Source: Actinomycetes bacterium (GTDB lineage Bacteria > Actinomycetota > Acidimicrobiia > Acidimicrobiales > JAMCPL01). From it: a stretch of DNA of 64,000 bases. The notes beneath the pieces are model-generated. The model worked only from the letters and a program-made list of their open reading frames with translations, made no database searches and had not been told where the DNA came from. The stretch spans positions 74,256 through 138,255 of the forward strand of contig JAKAWR010000005.1 of the NCBI GenBank assembly GCA_021816935.1, written 5' to 3'. Shown piece by piece: positions 36,010 to 44,732 of this stretch. A program made the translations under genes and the position numbers. Numbering within the stretch: position 1 is the first letter of the stretch; each line of letters opens with the position of its first letter.

Positions 36010-37689
36010 GTGGCCATAGTAGAAGAGCGGCCGCTCGTCGAGGAGAGGGATCTATGGGTTGCCCCAGAGGACGACCGGGAGACTCAACCTCTCCCGGGGC
36101 CAGCCCCGATCAAGGTGCGCCTGAGACCACCCGAGAGGGCTGCCGCCCGTACGAGGTTCAGGGAAACGGACCCTCCGGTGGACGTTACCAGGCTGCCGGT
36201 TGTCGGGAAGCTGATCGCCCAGGTCCTTGCCTCCAGGAAGTTCCAGTTCTTTGCGATCCTGCCAAACCAGATTGTCTTCTGGGCCGTGATTCTCCTCGGG
36301 CTCATTGCGACGTGGCTGACGCCCAATCGCAGTTTCGGCGTGGTGATCACCTGGTACTGGTGGTTCGCGCTTGTCTTCGTGATGATGGTGGTCGTCGGCA
36401 GGATGTGGTGCAACATGTGCCCCTTCGGCGGCTTCGCTGAGTGGCTGCAGCGAAAGGCCTTCTGGAAGCGTACCCAGAAGGCGCTGGGCCTCGGCTGGAA
36501 AATGCCCGAGAGGTGGGCAGGTCACGGCCTCCTTCTCTCGGCGATTGCGTTCATAGTCCTCACCTGGTTCGAGGAGTTCTTCAACATCGCCGGCCCAGGT
36601 CCTGCCTACGATACGAGCTGGATGGTGGTGAGTATCATCGGCAGCGCGATCATCTTCTTTCTTGTCTTCGAGCGCCGCACGTTCTGCCGCTACGTATGCC
36701 CGCTTTCGTCGCTCATCGGCAGCGTCGGTGGCATGGGCACGGTGGCTGGATTCCGTACGAGGGACAGGGAGAAGTGCATCTCGTGTCCCACGAAGGATTG
36801 CATGCGCGGCAACGAGAGTGCCTTCGGCTGCCCGTGGTACACATGGCCGGGTAGTGCCGAGACGAACCTGTTTTGCGGCCTGTGCAGCGAATGCTACAAG
36901 GCCTGCCCCTACGACAACGTCGGGCTCTACGTCCAGAAGCCCCTTACCTCGGTGGTGGCTCCGCTCAGGCGCCGCTTCGACGTGGCCATAGCCGTCGCGC
37001 TACTGCTCGGGCTTGTGGTCTTCCAACAGGTGAACGCCCTGAATGTGTACGCCAGTGTTGACGGGTGGTTGACGAAGTACACAAAGATCCCCTACCCTAA
37101 CCCGATCGACTACGTGCTCGGGATCGCTGCCGCGACGCTCGTGGTGCTTGCCTGCGCCACCGTCATGCGGGCGGTACTTGCCCGCAGGGAGGTCGCCGTT
37201 GCCAGGGGCAAGGCGCCTGTCGGGGCACTTGCCACCAAGGGAGAGTCCTCAGGTGCTACGAAGAAGATCGCCTCCTCGTGGCGCCAGTGGTTCCTGCCCC
37301 TGGCCTACGGCCTCATCCCCATAACGGGGGCAGATTACTTCTCTCGGCAGGTCCCCAAGCTCTACCTGCATGCTCCGAGGGTGATCGCTTCCGTGGCACA
37401 ACCTCTGGGATGGCACACAGGGCTCTACAACCTCACGATCATCGGCCAGAAGGTGAAGGACTTCGGCAGCCTCCCGAACCACATCATGTGGCAGGTCATC
37501 GGAATACAGGTCGGCCTGATGGGTGTCGGCCTGATTGCTTCCCTGTGGGTGATGGACCGCATTGCAAGGCGCGACCTCGTCAAGCTGTCCGACCATCCGG
37601 TCCTGGCAAGGGCACTCCCGGTGTTCCTGGTTCTCGCCATCGGGCTCTGCATGATGCTTCTCTACATCCCGATGCAGGCGGCGACGTGA
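36010..37689 (+). CDS. Membrane polyferredoxin (NapH/CcoG-like 4Fe-4S protein)
   Basis: 559 aa. GTG 36010 is set by GGAAAGGAG 8 bases upstream. Two N-terminal membrane helices are followed by 'GRMWCNMCPFGGF', two more helices with 'TFCRYVCPLSSLIG', and a cytoplasmic cysteine-rich segment with 'CISCPTKDC' and 'CGLCSECYKACPYDN' (two 4Fe-4S clusters), then three or four C-terminal helices. The CxxCP and CxxxCP motifs within the membrane part are those of the NapH/NosR/CcoG polyferredoxin family, which pass electrons between the quinone pool and periplasmic or cytoplasmic partners. The next gene, 34 bp away, has an identical ribosome binding site and is a soluble redox fusion, so electrons probably flow between the two. 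Terminal acceptor unknown. Confidence 0.82.
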   Translation: MAIVEERPLVEERDLWVAPEDDRETQPLPGPAPIKVRLRPPERAAARTRFRETDPPVDVTRLPVVGKLIAQVLASRKFQFFAILPNQIVFWAVILLGLIATWLTPNRSFGVVITWYWWFALVFVMMVVVGRMWCNMCPFGGFAEWLQRKAFWKRTQKALGLGWKMPERWAGHGLLLSAIAFIVLTWFEEFFNIAGPGPAYDTSWMVVSIIGSAIIFFLVFERRTFCRYVCPLSSLIGSVGGMGTVAGFRTRDREKCISCPTKDCMRGNESAFGCPWYTWPGSAETNLFCGLCSECYKACPYDNVGLYVQKPLTSVVAPLRRRFDVAIAVALLLGLVVFQQVNALNVYASVDGWLTKYTKIPYPNPIDYVLGIAAATLVVLACATVMRAVLARREVAVARGKAPVGALATKGESSGATKKIASSWRQWFLPLAYGLIPITGADYFSRQVPKLYLHAPRVIASVAQPLGWHTGLYNLTIIGQKVKDFGSLPNHIMWQVIGIQVGLMGVGLIASLWVMDRIARRDLVKLSDHPVLARALPVFLVLAIGLCMMLLYIPMQAAT

Positions 37690-37723
37690 TGGCAGGCAGG
37701 TCAATCGGAAAGGAGCTTGGAAG

Positions 37724-39973
37724 GTGACTGTAACGGCTGTTCGCGAACCGGTCGGCGAGAGGGCGAGCCGGCTCGCCAGACCCGCCATTCACGTCTTGGT
37801 GGACAGATGTGCCGGCTGCCAGGAATGCATAATCCGCTGCCCTGCCGGGGCGCTCTCGATGAATGCCGAGCTTTGGATAGCCGAGGGCGAGGACAGCCTG
37901 TGCGTCGGCTGCCGCCAGTGCGTTCGCACGTGCCCGTTCAGCGCTATCACGATAGAGGGACCTGCGCTCTCAGGAGATCGCCTGCAGCCCGAGGAGGCCC
38001 ACCCTGTAAGGCTTCTCGGCGATGCGAGCGAGATCAGGCAGGGGATCCAGGGAGACGATGCTGCATTGGCCGAGGCACAGCGATGCCTCGAATGCCCCGA
38101 TCCCACCTGCGTGAGAGGCTGCCCGGCGCACAACGACATTCCGGGTTTCATCCGTGCGATACGGGAGGGCGACATCCAAGCGGCGCACACGATCCTGCGC
38201 CAGACCTCTTTCCTGCCCGACGTCTGCTCGCGGGTGTGCGATCAGGCGGCCCAGTGCGAAGGGTCCTGCTCGTGGTCGCTTGCAGGGCAGCCTCCTGTAG
38301 CTATTGGCCTACTCGAGCGTTACGTCTGCGAGGCCCAGCCCGTTCCGCCCCTGGATACAACGTCCCCTGCAGGCGTCGGGCTCCGCGTGGCCGTGATCGG
38401 TTCGGGACCGGCGGGTATCGGGGCCGCGTCGGTTCTCGTGCAGGCCGGAGCCGTCGTGACGGTGTTCGAGAAGGACGCCGAGCCCGGCGGCCTGATCCGG
38501 TGGGGGATCCCCGACTTCACATTGCCCGACGACATCGCCTCGAGGCCCTGGGCGCAATTGCTCGCTATGGGGGTAGAACTCAGGCTGAATACGGAGATCA
38601 AGGTGGGCGACCAGGAGAAAATGCTCACCGAGTTCGATGCCATCGTCTTTGCCCACGGAGCGAGCATCCCGATCAAGCTGCCGGTGCCGGGAGCCGACCT
38701 CGAAGGGGTTACCGACGCTACGTGGTTCCTGAAAAGGGCGAAGGATGCGCTGGAGAGCGAGGGGGGGATAGCCGAGGTGGGTCTTCCGGGACGAGCGGGA
38801 AAGGCTGAGGCCGCCGGCCGCGGCCCGGCGGTTCTCGTCCTCGGGGCGGGCAACACGGCTATGGATGTAGCGAGGTCGGCGCTCCGGCTCGGGGCGTCGC
38901 GTGCGGTGTGCGTCGATTGGCTGGACGAGAAGTTCGCCCTGGTCAGGCCCGATGAGCTTGCGGAGGCCCGCGGCGAGGGGGTGGAAGCACTCTTTTCTAC
39001 GACTCTGGTCGAGTTGCAGGGCGAGGGGGGCAGGGTGAGGCGTGCCGTTCTTGCTTCAACGGTGCAGAAAGAGCGCGGCAAGCTCCCGAAGGTGGTCGGC
39101 GGTAGCCGGCAGGTCCAGGACTTCGATCTGGTTGTCATGGCGATGGGCTACCGTGTCGAGCAGGATCTGGCAAAGAAGCTCCCGGGTACTCCAATGCGCA
39201 AGGCGGCGAAAGGCATGCCCGACAACAGGTGGGTGGCGAGCGGGATTCTTCACAATGATGCCTCTGCGTTCTGCAATTCCAACCCCGTCGGCTGCCTTGC
39301 CATCGATAGGGAAACCGGCTTCCTCTCGGCTTCACTGGCGGTAACGGACCGGGTGTGGGTAGCTGGCGACGCCCTCGTGGGGCCGTCGACCGTCGTGGAG
39401 TCCATGGCCCAGGGAAAGAGGGCCGCCGAGGCCATACTCCGATCCCGCCCGCAGCGCACGACTTCCGGTTCAGGAGCAGAGGATGTTCGCTCTGGGAAGC
39501 TTCCGATCGCAAGGCGCGTGCTGGTTGTCTACGACTCGCTTACAGGCCATACCGAGAAGGTGGCGAGACAGGTCGCCGGGTCATTGAAGGGCCGCGGTGC
39601 CGAGGTAAAGCTCCTGCCGATCAGGCGTGTCGGGCTTGCCGAGATAACCTGGGCCGACATGCTCGTTGTCGGGACCTGGGTCCAGGGTTTCGTCGTTGCA
39701 GGCGTCAAGCCTGCGAAGACGACGACGAAGTGGCTTGCCGGCCTTCCCAGGCTGGGAGGAAAGAGCGCGGCCGTTTTCTGCACCTACGGGGTGTCGGCAA
39801 GGGACGTTCCCTCCAGGCTGGCCCGGTCGATGGCCGACAGAGGTGCCGAGGTCGCCGCGGTGGCCGCCATTTCCCACTCCCGTGCGGAGAACGAGGCGGC
39901 AGAGTTCGCTGCCTCCATTCTCGACAAGGTGAACGTATCTGCTTCCGAGTTCGTTGCTACGTTCACGAGGTAG
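37724..39973 (+). CDS. Ferredoxin - GltD-like oxidoreductase - flavodoxin fusion
   Basis: 749 aa; GTG 37724 with GGAAAGGAG 8 bases upstream. Residues 20-80 are a 2[4Fe-4S] ferredoxin ('CAGCQECIIRCP', 'CVGCRQCVRTCP'). About 100-200 is the N-terminal Fe-S domain of glutamate-synthase-small-subunit-like enzymes ('CLECPDPTCVRGCPAHNDIP'). About 220-580 is the FAD/NAD(P)H core ('VIGSGPAGIGAASVLVQAG', 'VLVLGAGNTAMDVARSAL', 'VWVAGDALVGPSTVVESMAQ'). From about 597 a flavodoxin-like domain begins 'RVLVVYDSLTGHTEKVARQV'. No glutamate synthase large subunit is nearby, so it is unlikely to make glutamate. A bifurcating or NAD(P)H:ferredoxin-type role with the membrane polyferredoxin is inferred. The three-part fusion is unusual. 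Confidence 0.85.
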   Translation: MTVTAVREPVGERASRLARPAIHVLVDRCAGCQECIIRCPAGALSMNAELWIAEGEDSLCVGCRQCVRTCPFSAITIEGPALSGDRLQPEEAHPVRLLGDASEIRQGIQGDDAALAEAQRCLECPDPTCVRGCPAHNDIPGFIRAIREGDIQAAHTILRQTSFLPDVCSRVCDQAAQCEGSCSWSLAGQPPVAIGLLERYVCEAQPVPPLDTTSPAGVGLRVAVIGSGPAGIGAASVLVQAGAVVTVFEKDAEPGGLIRWGIPDFTLPDDIASRPWAQLLAMGVELRLNTEIKVGDQEKMLTEFDAIVFAHGASIPIKLPVPGADLEGVTDATWFLKRAKDALESEGGIAEVGLPGRAGKAEAAGRGPAVLVLGAGNTAMDVARSALRLGASRAVCVDWLDEKFALVRPDELAEARGEGVEALFSTTLVELQGEGGRVRRAVLASTVQKERGKLPKVVGGSRQVQDFDLVVMAMGYRVEQDLAKKLPGTPMRKAAKGMPDNRWVASGILHNDASAFCNSNPVGCLAIDRETGFLSASLAVTDRVWVAGDALVGPSTVVESMAQGKRAAEAILRSRPQRTTSGSGAEDVRSGKLPIARRVLVVYDSLTGHTEKVARQVAGSLKGRGAEVKLLPIRRVGLAEITWADMLVVGTWVQGFVVAGVKPAKTTTKWLAGLPRLGGKSAAVFCTYGVSARDVPSRLARSMADRGAEVAAVAAISHSRAENEAAEFAASILDKVNVSASEFVATFTR

Positions 39974-40118
39974 CCGGCGTGCTTCCAACGGTCGGTTAGC
40001 GCTGACCTCCTGACCCGATTCGCTGAACCCTGATCTGCCCTCCTGACCCGTTATCCGGTCGACCCGGTGACCGGCTGCCCGGCCTGACGGGCTGATTCCC
40101 GGGGGCGCGGGGCGCCGG

Positions 40119-41276
40119 TCAGTCTTCGCCGGGGGCCGGTGCGGAGTCGAGAACTCGGGCAGCCTGGGTCACTGCCGGCGATTTGCATACGAAAGCCGGC
40201 TGGTCCGAGGTGGCCAGGCAGATGGAAGCGGTGATCAGGTTTGCGGCGGTCAGGATCGTACCAGCCGGTGCGGGCAGCTTTGGCAAGCGGAGGGGCGGAG
40301 ACGGACGCGCCGAGCCCGGCGTCGTGATCGTCGAGCCGCTGCCGCTGGAGGCCTTGCCCGAGGACTCACTGCCGGGTGCCGTGCCGGCCGGTGCAATGCT
40401 GCCGGGCGTAGTCAACCCGTTGCCCGGTGAAGGCGAGCCGAAGCCGGCTGCACCGCCTGCGGCGTTACCGCCGGAAGTGGAAGCGTAGGCTGCGGCCTGT
40501 GAAATGCCGGTGAGGATAGCCGAACGTGAAGCTCCTTCCATGGTCGATGGCGGTACCAGGCTCCCCGATATGAATACCATGTTGTCGATGTCGAGGAATG
40601 GAGTAGCTCCGTCGAGCGACCGGGGTACATAGGGTGCGGTGTCGTAACGGCGGGCGAGCCGGGCAAGTGGCTCTGAATAGGGCAGGCTGGCATACCCGGT
40701 ATAGGGATCCGGAGTTGCATCCGAGGACATCTCTACAACGGCTCCGAAGGCGATGTAGCCGCTGGTGTAGGACATATTGTCGAACGAGAATCCCTGGATG
40801 AGAGGAAATGTGCCGTCCGGGGCGGAACTCGAGGCGGTTAGATGGCCGAAAATCCCGAAGCGGGAAAGGGCTATGACGATCGGCCAGCTCGCGGTGGCAC
40901 TGTAGGCAGAGAAGTTCGGACTGTCGAGAAGCACGGCCGGCAGCGCTGGCGGGTACCCTGCCGGCAGGCGCAGCCGCCCGGGGTTCCCCGGATAGATGGT
41001 CGGCACCGTGAAGCCGGGGGGGTAATCACCGTACGCGTAGCCGAGCGTTCCGTATGCGATGTCTGCGAGCGTGCTCAAGGTCGATTCGGGTACGGACGGG
41101 TAGGGATCCGCAGGCGTGATGATCGGGGATCCAGCCAACTTCAACCCTACGAGGGAGAGGACCAGCGAGATCATGACAAGAACCACGGCCCAGGTCAGCA
41201 GAGCGGTTGGCATTCTTCTAGGCACATCCCATTCTGCCTCAGACGGCAGGTTCAATGTATCCGGTGTAGTTCGCAT
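40119..41276 (-). CDS. DUF929-family membrane-anchored protein lacking the CxxC pair
   Basis: 385 aa from ATG 41276; the frame extends upstream into the neighbouring gene but without family-like sequence. One N-terminal membrane span ('ALLTWAVVLVMISLVLSLVG') precedes an extracytoplasmic domain with 'WPIVIALSRFGIFGHLTASS', 'YTSGYIAFGAVVE' and 'PFLDIDNMVFISGSLVPP', the hallmarks of DUF929 (thioredoxin-like proteins frequent in acidophiles). In that family an ExCPxC-type cysteine pair precedes the WxxxxALSRFG helix; here the spot reads 'NFSAYSATASW', without cysteine. A Ser/Gly/Pro-rich insert of about 80 residues lies before the conserved C-terminal 'ITASICLATSDQPAFVCKSP'. Function is unknown, and redox activity is doubtful. 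Confidence 0.7.
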   Translation of the reverse strand: MRTTPDTLNLPSEAEWDVPRRMPTALLTWAVVLVMISLVLSLVGLKLAGSPIITPADPYPSVPESTLSTLADIAYGTLGYAYGDYPPGFTVPTIYPGNPGRLRLPAGYPPALPAVLLDSPNFSAYSATASWPIVIALSRFGIFGHLTASSSAPDGTFPLIQGFSFDNMSYTSGYIAFGAVVEMSSDATPDPYTGYASLPYSEPLARLARRYDTAPYVPRSLDGATPFLDIDNMVFISGSLVPPSTMEGASRSAILTGISQAAAYASTSGGNAAGGAAGFGSPSPGNGLTTPGSIAPAGTAPGSESSGKASSGSGSTITTPGSARPSPPLRLPKLPAPAGTILTAANLITASICLATSDQPAFVCKSPAVTQAARVLDSAPAPGED

Positions 41277-41340
41277 CGGGCGGACCGGACCACCACGTAT
41301 CGGGTGGGTGTCGTCCGCTGGCGGCCCGCCGGGGAACTCC

Positions 41341-43206
41341 TCAGAGCCTGAACCGGGAGGCCGAATGGCGATGCTTCTGGCCGCGCAGCTCCCCCCTCGG
41401 GGTCCTGTGCAGCACTCCCGGAAGATGCCCGGGCCCACCTGTCTGGCCCGAAAGGTTGAAGGCGGAGTTCACGAGGGATACGTGAGAGAAGGCCTGGGGG
41501 AAGTTGCCCACCAGCCTGCCGAGAACCGGATCGTACTCCTCCGACAGCATTCCCAGGTCGTTGCGGAGCTCCAGCAGTCTCTCGAAAAGCTCCCTCGCAT
41601 CGCGGCCCCTTCCCGCAAGAGCCAGGCAGTCGGCCATCCAGAAGGAGCAGGCGAGGAACGCGCCCTCCCTGCCGTGCAGCCCATCTATGGCGACGGAGCG
41701 CTCGGCGTCGTATCTGAGCACGAATCCATCCGGCATGAGCTCCCGCTCTATGGCCTCGATGGTCGAGATCATACGCTTGTCGGTGGCTGGGAGGAAGCCG
41801 ACTAGCGGAATCATCAACAGGCTCGCGTCGAGGGTATCCGACCCGTAGTACTGGGTGAAAGCCCCCTTGTCCTTGTTGAACCCCTCTGAGAGCACCTCCC
41901 TGCGGACGGCTGTCCGTGTTTTCTTCCAGCGCTCGATTGGCCCCTCCAAGCGGAGCTTCCCTGCCATTCTTACGGCTCTGTCAAAGGCAACCCATGCCAT
42001 CACCTTCGAGTGGGTGAAATGCCTTCGCGGGCCCCTGACTTCCCAGATGCCCTCGTCGGGTTCGAGCCAGCTCTTGTCGAGGAAGTGGAGCAGCATGCGC
42101 TGGAGCGACCAGCTCGCGGTGGTAGGGGGGTCGCCGACCATGGCTGCTTCGTACAGGGTCGAGATGACCTCGCCGTAGACGTCGAGCTGAAACTGGCACG
42201 AGGCAGCGTTGCCCACTCGAACGGGTGTGGATCCCTCGTAGCCGGAAAGCCAGTCCGCTTCCCATTCGGCAAGTCGTCTTTCGCCTCCGGCACCGTACAT
42301 GATCTGGAGTTTTGTGGGGTCGCCTGCGACCGCCCGCAGCAGCCAGTCGCGCCACGCCAGAGCCTCTTCGTGAAAACCACTCCGCATGAATGCTCCAAGA
42401 GTCAGCGTGGCGTCCCTCAGCCAGCAGTATCGGTAGTCCCAGTTACGCTCCCCGCCAATCGTCTCAGGTAGTGACGTCGTGGCAGCGGCCACAATCCCCC
42501 CGGTGGGCGCGTAGGTAAGCGCCTTCAGCGTGATGAGGGAGCGTGTTACAGCGTCTCGCCAATCGCCCTCGAAGGAGCAGGCGCTTACCCATTCACGCCA
42601 GTAGTGGACGGTGTCCTCGATGGCGTAGTCCGGAGCGACCGGATGCCCCGGTAGATCGTTCGAGGGGAACCAGGAGAGCGTGAAAGGAACTTTCTCTCCC
42701 AAGCCGACGGTGAATTCGGCAACTGTCGAGAGGCCGACCCCCTTCGTTTCCACTGGCGTCCAGAGGGCGATCCCGTCGGGTCCGGCAATAGCGTGGATGA
42801 GGCTGTCCACCCGCCTGACCCAGGGGATCGTCTGGCCGAAGCCGAAACGCAACGTCAGGTCCATCCGCATGTCCACGTGGCCGGAAAGTCCCTCCACGAC
42901 CCGGATGACGGTGGGGGCTTGCTCCCTTATTGGCATGAGGTCCGTAATCCTGACCCGGCCGGTGGAGGTGTTGAAGTAGCTCTCCAGGACGAGCGTGTCC
43001 CCGCGGTAGCGTCGCTCGACCGCCGTTACCGGTTCCACCGGGGCGATTTTCCACCTGCCGTTGGACTCGTCCCCGAGGAGCGCCGCAAAACACGCGTCGG
43101 AGTCGAATGCGGGCAGGCATAGCCAGTCGACGGAGCCATCCCTGCCGACGAGCGCCACCGTATGGGTGTCGCCGATGATCCCGTAGTCTTCAATAGCCAG
43201 AGCCAT
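41341..43206 (-). CDS. Glycoside hydrolase family 15 (trehalase/glucoamylase-like)
   Basis: 621 aa, the usual length for bacterial GH15 enzymes with an N-terminal beta-sandwich domain. The N-terminus 'IEDYGIIGDTHTVALVGRDG' and 'VDWLCLPAFDSDACFAALLG' are family hallmarks, followed in the (alpha/alpha)6 barrel by 'GGERNWDYRYCWLRDATLTL' and 'EWEADWLSGYEGSTPVRVGN' (acidic active-site region). Actinobacterial members include trehalases that hydrolyse trehalose to glucose; other members cleave alpha-glucans. No signal peptide is seen, so it is cytoplasmic. It is 58 bp from the MarP gene upstream and is followed by the DUF929 gene, all on the minus strand. Confidence 0.9.
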   Translation of the reverse strand: MALAIEDYGIIGDTHTVALVGRDGSVDWLCLPAFDSDACFAALLGDESNGRWKIAPVEPVTAVERRYRGDTLVLESYFNTSTGRVRITDLMPIREQAPTVIRVVEGLSGHVDMRMDLTLRFGFGQTIPWVRRVDSLIHAIAGPDGIALWTPVETKGVGLSTVAEFTVGLGEKVPFTLSWFPSNDLPGHPVAPDYAIEDTVHYWREWVSACSFEGDWRDAVTRSLITLKALTYAPTGGIVAAATTSLPETIGGERNWDYRYCWLRDATLTLGAFMRSGFHEEALAWRDWLLRAVAGDPTKLQIMYGAGGERRLAEWEADWLSGYEGSTPVRVGNAASCQFQLDVYGEVISTLYEAAMVGDPPTTASWSLQRMLLHFLDKSWLEPDEGIWEVRGPRRHFTHSKVMAWVAFDRAVRMAGKLRLEGPIERWKKTRTAVRREVLSEGFNKDKGAFTQYYGSDTLDASLLMIPLVGFLPATDKRMISTIEAIERELMPDGFVLRYDAERSVAIDGLHGREGAFLACSFWMADCLALAGRGRDARELFERLLELRNDLGMLSEEYDPVLGRLVGNFPQAFSHVSLVNSAFNLSGQTGGPGHLPGVLHRTPRGELRGQKHRHSASRFRL

Positions 43207-43264
43207 CAGCCGCTTCCGATCCTGTCCGTCTTCCTATGCCTTACACACCTCAAGACATCCGCGA

Positions 43265-44431
43265 TCACCCGCTCGTGCAGCTCTGCGTCGACACCGGGGC
43301 CGTGGAGCCCACGGCCGAGTTGACTTCGCTGCGAACTGCAGGCGAGGCGATTGCGTAGCCGACGTTCGGGTCTGTCGTAGATCGGGCAAAGACGACTCCA
43401 ATGACCGTCCCATCGGGCTCGACGAGCGGCCCTCCCGAGTTGCCCGGTCTGACGATCGCCTTCAGCCCGTAGATCTCTCTCGTCACGTAGGCGTTGCCGT
43501 AGATGTCTAGGCCCTTGGCGTCGTAGGTTGCCATTACCCCGGCATCGCCGTAGGTGAATGGCCCACCGCCCGGGTAGCCCATCACCACAGCGCCGGTACC
43601 GTTCGGTACGAACTTGGCATCGAGACGCAGCGACGGGTGGCCGAATGTCGGCACGCTCAGAACGGCCAGATCAAGCCTCGGGTCGTAGAACACTGGGGTG
43701 GCGGGTACCCTCGCTCCGTTCTCTATGACGAAGGGCTGCCGTTCGCCGGCTACCACATGGGCGTTGGTTGCTACGTAGCCGGGGGCGACGACGAAACCCG
43801 TTCCCTCGAGGACGAGGCCGCATGCCGTCCCCTGGATTTCGAGCGTCGAACGGTCGGCGGCAAGCACGGCGGCTCTCTCCTGCGCATTGGACGGCAGGGC
43901 GACGGGGCCGCTCGGTACGGGCGGGATGCCGGCAAAGGCGACGGGGAAACCCTCCTTCGACAGGAGGCTCTCGATCTTTGCAACCGGAGGCGGGCCCAGC
44001 ACGTCGTAGAGCGCGCGGGTTATCCGGGATCCTCCTATGCCGCTGTCGAGCCCGGTCCAGCGGCTGTTGACCAGGAACCCGCCGATTATCCAGACTGCGA
44101 ACAGCGTCGCCAGCACTGCGGCGACGACGCCGAGGACGGAGTCGAGCCCGCCCAGGTGTATCCGCTGAAAGGTCGAGGAGAAGACCGAACCCAAAGTGCG
44201 CCCGAGGGCCCCGACGATGGTCGCCGCGCCGATCACGGTCACGATAACTACCAGCTCCTTCGATGTCGGCGAGGAGACCATGGCAGCGAAGTGCGGTGCT
44301 AGCAGCAGGCCGATGAACAGCCCGAGCCAGAAGCCGCCGAAGGAGAGAATCTGCTGGATCGCTCCCAACCTGAGCCCCCTGATCGCGGCCAGCGCGACCA
44401 GGACGAGCACGATCCAGTCCAACCAATCCAT
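43265..44431 (-). CDS. marP: MarP-type membrane serine protease (CvpA + trypsin-like)
   Basis: 388 aa. Residues 1-120 hold four membrane helices of the CvpA/colicin V domain ('DWLDWIVLVLVALAAIRGLR'). From about 195 a chymotrypsin-fold protease domain follows with His225 ('ATNAHVVAG'), Asp254 ('DPRLDLAVL') and Ser332 ('VRPGNSGGPLV'). Cys204 and Cys386 are placed like the disulfide that stabilises mycobacterial MarP. In mycobacteria MarP is a periplasmic protease required for acid and oxidative stress resistance through processing of a peptidoglycan hydrolase. It starts at ATG 44431, divergent from the alpha/beta hydrolase gene. Confidence 0.9.
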   Translation of the reverse strand: MDWLDWIVLVLVALAAIRGLRLGAIQQILSFGGFWLGLFIGLLLAPHFAAMVSSPTSKELVVIVTVIGAATIVGALGRTLGSVFSSTFQRIHLGGLDSVLGVVAAVLATLFAVWIIGGFLVNSRWTGLDSGIGGSRITRALYDVLGPPPVAKIESLLSKEGFPVAFAGIPPVPSGPVALPSNAQERAAVLAADRSTLEIQGTACGLVLEGTGFVVAPGYVATNAHVVAGERQPFVIENGARVPATPVFYDPRLDLAVLSVPTFGHPSLRLDAKFVPNGTGAVVMGYPGGGPFTYGDAGVMATYDAKGLDIYGNAYVTREIYGLKAIVRPGNSGGPLVEPDGTVIGVVFARSTTDPNVGYAIASPAVRSEVNSAVGSTAPVSTQSCTSG

Positions 44432-44732
44432 AGTTCTCTATTCTGACCGATCGCGGCACGCAGCGCAGTGCATGCCGGCTGGCCGGTCCGGACAGGCTAC
44501 AGGGGACGTGCCTGGCGGCGCTCCGAGGGGTTGCCAGAGGGGGTGCCAGAGGGACGTCCAAGAGCACACTCACTGGCCACCCGCCGGTCGCCGGACGGTT
44601 GGCCGGGTGTCCGGTTCAAGGTCGAACCGTTTGATGTCGATAGGAAAATATGCTCTCGAGCAGGAACGCCGGGCAACGGCCGGCCGCCGCGGTGCTTGCA
44701 TTAGCTAGCGCGGACTGTGTACTATGCTCATT
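44432..44732. other. Divergent intergenic region between marP and hydrolase
   Basis: About 300 bases with no supported gene. It holds the promoter at 44696-44725 on the + strand and a short direct repeat of 'ttgccagaggg/gtgccagaggg' near 44530-44552. Confidence 0.5.
44696..44725 (+). promoter_or_regulatory. Promoter giving a leaderless hydrolase mRNA
   Basis: TTGCAT (44696-44701), an 18-bp spacer, TACTAT (44720-44725). The transcription start expected 7-8 bases downstream falls on ATG 44733. An earlier in-frame ATG (44724) lies inside the -10 itself and so cannot be the start of this transcript. Confidence 0.6.

Noticed and set aside
37724-39973. Glutamate synthase small subunit (GltD)
   Set aside because: Extra ferredoxin and flavodoxin domains and no large subunit nearby; only the middle domain is GltD-like.
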